Below are positions 27,530 through 29,703 of a DNA stretch of 29,703 nucleotides, in pieces; within the stretch, counting starts at the first letter, position 1, and each line of letters begins with the position of its first letter. The DNA lies in IMG/VR virus record IMGVR_UViG_3300042539_001312, positions 1 to 29,703 of that record. One strand, given 5' to 3'. The position numbers and the translations under genes are program-made. The DNA comes from a virus. The notes under the pieces were generated by a model that was not told where the DNA came from, did not search any database, and worked only from the letters and a program-made list of their open reading frames with translations.

Positions 27530-28513
27530 TTATTTGGTATATAGATTTTTGAACTTGTTGAAGGTAGATTCAAATAAAGTTTCAGTCATTGGGTCCACAT
27601 TGATATTTCCGGATTTCATTGTATTGATAAATGTATCAAGTTTTCCGTCGCCACCTTTTTCTGTTTGAGGCATTATTGCTCTTTCATATTCACCGGGACG
27701 CTGCTTTATAAGTAGAACATTTTTCCAAAGATATGGTATTATTACATTACTAACAAATTGTACGTTGTTTCCAGCGGCGGCATCATCGGCCTCTTGCAAT
27801 TTGGATTTCATCTCAGCTTCAACTATTTTAAATGATTTTAATGCAGCTTCATTGTTATCTAAGTTTGCGTGAATCCACTTGGCAAATCCATCCTGCGCTA
27901 CTTTGAACAGGTCTGTGTCCGTTGATTGTCCACCCGTAGTTGGTAGTTCTTTTCTAGTGGCTGCTATTCCGAGGTGAATCTTTTTCAAAATTGTAGTTGG
28001 ATCTGATTTTCCTTCGAAGGTAATATTATATACTGGGATGACTCCTTTTGGATTTAAACAAAAAATTTGAGACCAACGATGGTGTCCGTCGATAACATAG
28101 TTTCCAGAAACAATTATGGGTAGCATACTTCCTTTGGCATCTCTTATATAAGATACAATATTTTCGGGCTGCTTATTGAACGGCCAATTGAGAGATTTTT
28201 CCAAAAATACTTCATTTTGCGTCGGTATCAGCGACAAAACTGGCACCTCATTTTGTTGTATCCGTATAACATCATCGTCAGTTGCCCCATCTTCTTTAGC
28301 CGCCATCAAAAATGCTTGTACCTTTGGGTCAGTAATTGCACTCTGCAATTCTTTGACGAAAGAGCCCAAATCTTTTTTCAGCATTTGTCCAAATTTTATT
28401 TTGTATTGCTTTATTTCGGCGGGAGTGAGCGACGCCTCCTCACCAATCAATCCATTTCGGCTTTCTAATACCAATTTCTTATGCTTCTCAAAGGTAGATT
28501 CAAATATATTCAT
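27530..28513 (-). CDS. ParB/Srx-like domain protein
   Basis: The 327-residue protein has a ParB-type core at LPIIVSGNYVIDGHHRWSQI (Asp142 to Trp147), the CTP/ATP-site motif of this superfamily. In phages the motif occurs in nucleases, kinases and regulators. The ends are odd: MNIFESTFEKHKKL at the start and LFESTFNKFKNLYTK at the end are near copies. The start VLE followed by S fits a processing site. Helical linkers surround the core. The exact reaction cannot be told. Confidence 0.7.
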   Translation of the reverse strand: MNIFESTFEKHKKLVLESRNGLIGEEASLTPAEIKQYKIKFGQMLKKDLGSFVKELQSAITDPKVQAFLMAAKEDGATDDDVIRIQQNEVPVLSLIPTQNEVFLEKSLNWPFNKQPENIVSYIRDAKGSMLPIIVSGNYVIDGHHRWSQIFCLNPKGVIPVYNITFEGKSDPTTILKKIHLGIAATRKELPTTGGQSTDTDLFKVAQDGFAKWIHANLDNNEAALKSFKIVEAEMKSKLQEADDAAAGNNVQFVSNVIIPYLWKNVLLIKQRPGEYERAIMPQTEKGGDGKLDTFINTMKSGNINVDPMTETLFESTFNKFKNLYTK

Positions 28514-28537
28514 ACTGGTCTATAATAAGGTTATGTG

Positions 28538-28546
28538 TATAAATAT
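28538..28546 (-). promoter_or_regulatory. ATATTTATA motif upstream of ParB-like gene
   Basis: Exact motif, here 24 bases before the ATG at 28513, next to the terminator of the upstream unit. The longer gap shows spacing varies. Confidence 0.4.
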
Positions 28547-28557
28547 ATATAAAAAAC

Positions 28558-28584
28558 AAAACCCACCGTTTTTTGGTGGGTTTT
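28558..28584 (-). terminator. Rho-independent terminator
   Basis: Stem AAAACCCACC/GGTGGGTTTT with a 7-base loop. On the minus strand it is followed by GTTTTTT. It ends the unit of genes from 29703 to 28589. Confidence 0.9.
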
Positions 28585-28588
28585 TATA

Positions 28589-28807
28589 TTACAACCACTT
28601 CTTTACTTCACTATCGTTGTTATATCCACCCTGCTTGGCAAGTGCTTTGATTTTCTTCATTTCATCGCCTTTGATTTCTTCTGCCATCACATTTACAGGG
28701 TGCATATCGTATATCTTACCATTGTCGGTAAGATAATACTTTTTTTCGCCTGCTTCTAATCTAACAACCTTATTGTCTGTAAAAAATACAGCGTCTGTTA
28801 TTTTCAT
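28589..28807 (-). CDS. Small protein following the 2H phosphoesterase (72 aa)
   Basis: MKITDAVFFTDNKVVRLEAG and on to KKYYLTDNGKIYDMHPVNVMAEEIKGDEMKKIKALAKQGGYN. A beta-hairpin start and helical end suggest a small fold. Its ATG overlaps the 2H gene stop by four bases and a terminator follows, so it is the last gene of that operon. No family is recognised. Confidence 0.65.
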   Translation of the reverse strand: MKITDAVFFTDNKVVRLEAGEKKYYLTDNGKIYDMHPVNVMAEEIKGDEMKKIKALAKQGGYNNDSEVKKWL

Positions 28808-29205
28808 GACACTTCTTTTACTTCGCCACTTAGTGTAACTAACCCATCAACTGGCGTCCAGTTTGTTATTTTGTTGCTATCTACTGGCTTGCCACCAATT
28901 CGTCTATTTACTGCTACCGTGATATGCGGTATAGTATTCTTGCTATAAAAACCAACTACTCTTACGGCAATAGCCTTGTCGCTGATACCATAATGAGTAA
29001 TATCCAGTTTTTGCTTGGTGCCAAGATATTGTTTTATAAACTCGGGAGCATTGCCCATACTTATGGTCATATGATGGCAGATCATTTCCCAGCCATTATC
29101 ACGCACAAGAATAGGCAATCTAACGCCATTTAGCTTAATATTGTCATCTGCCCATTTGGTGAGCTTTAGATGTGACTTTTCGTCTAATACAACAGCGGTA
29201 TACAT
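28804..29205 (-). CDS. 2H phosphoesterase (RNA-repair type)
   Basis: The 133-residue protein starts MYTAVVLDEKSHLKL and carries the two H-x-T motifs of the 2H superfamily: HHMTISMG (His45, Thr47) and PHITVAVN (His94, Thr96), followed by GGKPVDSNKITNW. This pattern is that of small enzymes related to the phosphodiesterase part of fungal tRNA ligase and to LigT, which open 2',3'-cyclic phosphates. It is co-translated with the gene at 28589 and starts one base after the stop of the gene at 29207. It would prepare RNA ends for the ligase at 24343. Confidence 0.82.
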   Translation of the reverse strand: MYTAVVLDEKSHLKLTKWADDNIKLNGVRLPILVRDNGWEMICHHMTISMGNAPEFIKQYLGTKQKLDITHYGISDKAIAVRVVGFYSKNTIPHITVAVNRRIGGKPVDSNKITNWTPVDGLVTLSGEVKEVS

Positions 29206-29206
29206 A

Positions 29207-29380
29207 TTATTCTGGTAGTTTATAGTTGTCTGGAACTTCGTTCTTTATAACGAGCAAAGCATATTCTTCGAGCGACAACCCCAAAGATTCATGCAAGTCT
29301 TCGCCCTGTGGTGTATTTTTCCACACTTTGATGCGTGACTGGATCCTTGCTTCAAGTTTAGGATTGTCGGCTAACTTCAT
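29207..29380 (-). CDS. Small protein (57 aa) before 2H phosphoesterase
   Basis: The frame starts MKLADNPKLEARIQSRIKVW and ends VPDNYKLPE, with stop TAA at 29207. Mostly helical and charged, with GLSLEEYALLVIKNEVP as a compact end. It fits exactly between the clamp-loader gene and the 2H gene: it starts two bases after the one stops and stops one base before the other starts. This tight tiling is the main support. Function is unknown. Confidence 0.65.
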   Translation of the reverse strand: MKLADNPKLEARIQSRIKVWKNTPQGEDLHESLGLSLEEYALLVIKNEVPDNYKLPE

Positions 29381-29381
29381 A

Positions 29382-29703
29382 TTATTTGGTGATTGTTAGT
29401 ACCTTATAAATAGTTGCCATAAAGCATATTTCTCTGTCTGCCACAGATGCTTCTTGATATTGACCTTCTGCAAGAGCAAGAATAACTTCACCTTGAACAT
29501 TGCTGGCATATACATCAACCTTTTCATACATCTCTGTATAAAGATCGCTGAAGTTCTTTAGACTGTTATCTGCCACAAGTTGGCGAATGTCTGTGAATGC
29601 CTGCTTCTTGTTTGTATTCTTGAGCATATCAATCAGTTTGGACTTGATATCACCCTGTAATACATCTTCTTTGGCAAGTTTGAGTTCAGCATTGATTACT
29701 CCA
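29382..29703 (-). CDS. Sliding-clamp loader subunit, C-terminus (gp44-like), partial
   Basis: The frame is open to the window edge, leaving 106 codons of C-terminus. It reads VINAELKLAKEDVLQGDIKS, then NFSDLYTEMYEKVDVYASN, VILALAEGQYQEASVADREI and CFMATIYKVLTITK. The AExQYQ...VADxEI collar pattern is that of the T4 gp44 and RFC small-subunit C-terminal domain, which builds the ring that opens the sliding clamp. The ATPase part lies outside. It is the best evidence for T4-like replication. It is upstream of the 2H operon. Confidence 0.78.
   Translation of the reverse strand, partial: GVINAELKLAKEDVLQGDIKSKLIDMLKNTNKKQAFTDIRQLVADNSLKNFSDLYTEMYEKVDVYASNVQGEVILALAEGQYQEASVADREICFMATIYKVLTITK

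Noticed and set aside
1-29703. CRISPR arrays and insertion sequences
   Set aside because: No spaced direct repeats, transposase or terminal inverted repeats were seen; the only mobile genes are the two homing endonucleases.
1-29703. Bacterial genomic island instead of phage
   Set aside because: Tight small-gene tiling, many tRNAs with CCA, tmRNA, homing genes, holin and gp44-like clamp loader favour a phage, though exported host-like genes leave some doubt.

Overview
The window reads as part of a large, AT-rich, T4-like tailed-phage genome rather than a bacterial chromosome. The phage evidence is a cluster of 22 tRNA genes with encoded CCA ends, a tmRNA gene, two free-standing homing endonucleases, a holin, a virion fibre-like protein, a gp44-like clamp-loader C-terminus at the right edge, and many small dense genes. 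The host is inferred, not seen. A PEP-CTERM protein, Ig-like secreted proteins, a filamentous-haemagglutinin-type secreted protein, an outer-membrane barrel and a Tat-exported tyrosinase all point to a Gram-negative host with PEP-CTERM sorting, and Verrucomicrobiota would fit.

Layout. 1-2400 (minus): a cut-off small gene, a UV-damage endonuclease, a secreted beta-barrel and the tmRNA. 2420-2590 is a candidate structured RNA. 2730-4233 (plus): a three-gene operon of cREC domain, metallophosphoesterase and macro domain, probably for end-processing of cleaved RNA. 4280-8370 (minus): a Pro/Thr repeat protein, a DEDD exonuclease, a 23-residue membrane peptide, tyrosinase and two Ig-like secreted proteins. 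8447-11105: tRNA genes with an HNH endonuclease, a PEP-CTERM protein, a P-loop kinase and a nuclease-like protein. 11156-13139: a glycosyltransferase/LpxH-like pair plus a small gene. 13218-16409: a haemagglutinin-like protein, a thermonuclease and a beta-helix protein. 16456-22497: the main tRNA array with a GIY-YIG endonuclease, two candidate structured RNAs, a predicted ADP-ribosyltransferase, a glycosyltransferase and an AMOP-like protein. 22505-23484: a holin and a coupled membrane protein. 23550-23860: a fourth candidate RNA. 24131-29703: an Rnl5-type RNA ligase, a large phage protein, a fibre-like protein, a ParB-like protein, a 2H phosphoesterase and the clamp-loader tail.

How the parts fit. 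RNA ligase, 2H phosphoesterase, cREC, macro domain, metallophosphoesterase and a P-loop kinase together look like a tRNA/RNA repair kit, next to a full tRNA array and a tmRNA. This would suit a phage that must survive host anticodon nucleases. Several proteins begin with a short peptide ending in (I/L)xE, like the capsid-targeting peptides of T4 internal proteins, and one of them is ADP-ribosyltransferase-like, as T4 Alt is. An AT-rich motif, ATATTTATA on the coding strand, lies just before many start codons on both strands and helped choose starts. All functional calls are by reading motifs; no database search was possible.
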